Shown piece by piece: positions 63,266 through 64,000 of a stretch of DNA of 64,000 nucleotides (positions are counted from its first letter, which is position 1; the number at the start of each line of letters is the position of its first letter). The notes under the pieces were generated by a model that was given only the letters and a program-made list of their open reading frames with translations, searched no databases and was not told where the DNA came from. The stretch comes from Curtobacterium flaccumfaciens (GTDB taxonomy: Bacteria; Actinomycetota; Actinomycetes; Actinomycetales; Microbacteriaceae): the NCBI RefSeq assembly GCF_013359815.1, contig NZ_JABMCF010000038.1, positions 1 through 64,000 of the forward strand. Reading direction: 5' to 3'. A program made the translations under genes and the position numbers.

Positions 63266-64000
63266 TACTTGGCGCCCTCGAGCGCTGCCTTGACGGTGTC
63301 GACGAGCTCGCCCCAGGAGACGTTGAACTTGTCCACGCCCTCCTTCTCGAGCAGTGCGACGACCTCGTCGTAGTCGACGCCCTGTGCGGCGAGCTGGTCG
63401 AGGACCTGCTGCGCCTGGTCGAACGTGCCGGCGATGGCGTCGCCGTGGATCTCACCGTGGTCGAACGTGGCGTCGAGCGTCTTGCCCGGCATCGTGTTGA
63501 CGGTGTTCGGGGCGGCGAGCTCGGTCACGTAGAGCGTGTCGGGGAGCGACGGGTCCTTGACACCGGTCGAGGCCCAGAGCGGACGCTGCGTGTTGGCGCC
63601 GGACTCGAGCAGGCCGAGGGCACGCTCGGAGGCGAAGGCCTCGGTCCAGACCTGGTAGGCGAGCTGCGCGTTGGCGATGCCGGCCTTCGACTTGAGGGCC
63701 TTGGCCTCGTCGGTGCCGACGGCGTCCAGGCGCTTGTCGATCTCGGAGTCGACACGCGACACGAAGAAGGACGCGACCGAGTGGATCTTGGAGAGGTCGT
63801 GGCCGGCGGCCTTGGCCTTCTCCAGCCCACCGAGGTAGGCGTCGATGACGGCGCGGTAGCGCTCGAGCGAGAAGATCAGGGTGACGTTGACGGAGATGCC
63901 GGCGCCGATGACCTCGGTGATCGCCTCGAGACCCTCGAGCGTCGCTGGGATCTTGATGAGGACGTTCTCCTTGCCGACCTTCTCGAACAGGAACTTGGCC
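63265..64000 (-). CDS. tal: Transaldolase, C-terminal part (runs off the window)
   Basis: The last 244 codons or so. The Schiff-base lysine region is [20 protein letters not shown] near the right edge, then [39 protein letters not shown] and [37 protein letters not shown], all standard for the actinobacterial Tal. It transfers dihydroxyacetone units in the non-oxidative pentose phosphate pathway. The start lies beyond base 64000. Confidence 0.96.
   Translation of the reverse strand, partial: AKFLFEKVGKENVLIKIPATLEGLEAITEVIGAGISVNVTLIFSLERYRAVIDAYLGGLEKAKAAGHDLSKIHSVASFFVSRVDSEIDKRLDAVGTDEAKALKSKAGIANAQLAYQVWTEAFASERALGLLESGANTQRPLWASTGVKDPSLPDTLYVTELAAPNTVNTMPGKTLDATFDHGEIHGDAIAGTFDQAQQVLDQLAAQGVDYDEVVALLEKEGVDKFNVSWGELVDTVKAALEGAK

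Overview
This window is a 64 kb piece of a high-GC (about 70%) actinobacterial chromosome. Gene order, GC-biased codon use, GTG/TTG starts and TANNNT -10 boxes lying 6-9 nt ahead of start codons all point to Microbacteriaceae. The intergenic palindromes make Curtobacterium or a close relative my best guess, but that genus call is inference. I see core housekeeping sequence throughout: no insertion sequence, prophage, CRISPR array, integrase or rRNA.

Layout. 1-5410: end of metK, then priA (helicase motifs decayed), a DUF4383 membrane protein, and fmt-rsmB. 5435-6750: an NAD(P)-binding oxidoreductase divergent from its probable TetR regulator across a doubled operator. 6823-16402: rpe, hisE-hisG-hisF-hisI, then trpE, two small membrane proteins, trpC-trpB-trpA and lgt, mostly joined by 4-base stop/start overlaps. 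16403-24364: gltB-gltD and pyk, with an unusual gltB leader and a duplicated start region between gltB and gltD. 24504-29476: an accessory stretch with a ferritin-like/VIT1 transporter, an HdeD-like membrane protein, and an aldehyde dehydrogenase-DUF779-GAF regulator unit. 29532-37394: tRNA-Leu(CAA), an ANTAR response regulator, a GNAT enzyme, a thioesterase, polA, a DUF885 protein and rpsA. 37487-41940: coaE followed by an uncharacterised hydrolase, AMP-forming ligase and membrane acyltransferase. 42157-51810: an MFS transporter, then uvrB, an SDR enzyme, uvrA and uvrC. 51914-57872: rapZ-whiA, gap-pgk-tpiA-secG and rbpA. 57873-58293: a gene-free stretch of 421 bases filled with repeats. 58294-64000, minus strand: tal-pgi-zwf-opcA-pgl, the pentose-phosphate operon.

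The genes group into amino-acid synthesis (His, Trp, Glu), central carbon flow (glycolysis, pentose phosphate, pyruvate kinase) and DNA repair/replication (PriA, Pol I, UvrABC). No unmistakable new defence or mobile system was found. The less ordinary signals are: (i) a Gln-codon-rich leader frame ahead of glutamate synthase; (ii) an exact 19-bp duplication of the ribosome-binding/start region at gltB/gltD that creates a 22-codon frame; (iii) two perfect 46-bp palindromes differing by a compensatory pair change, plus related hairpins at gene ends; (iv) a 153-bp-period repeat carrying five copies of a 16-bp word; (v) the coaE-linked hydrolase/ligase/acyltransferase cassette.
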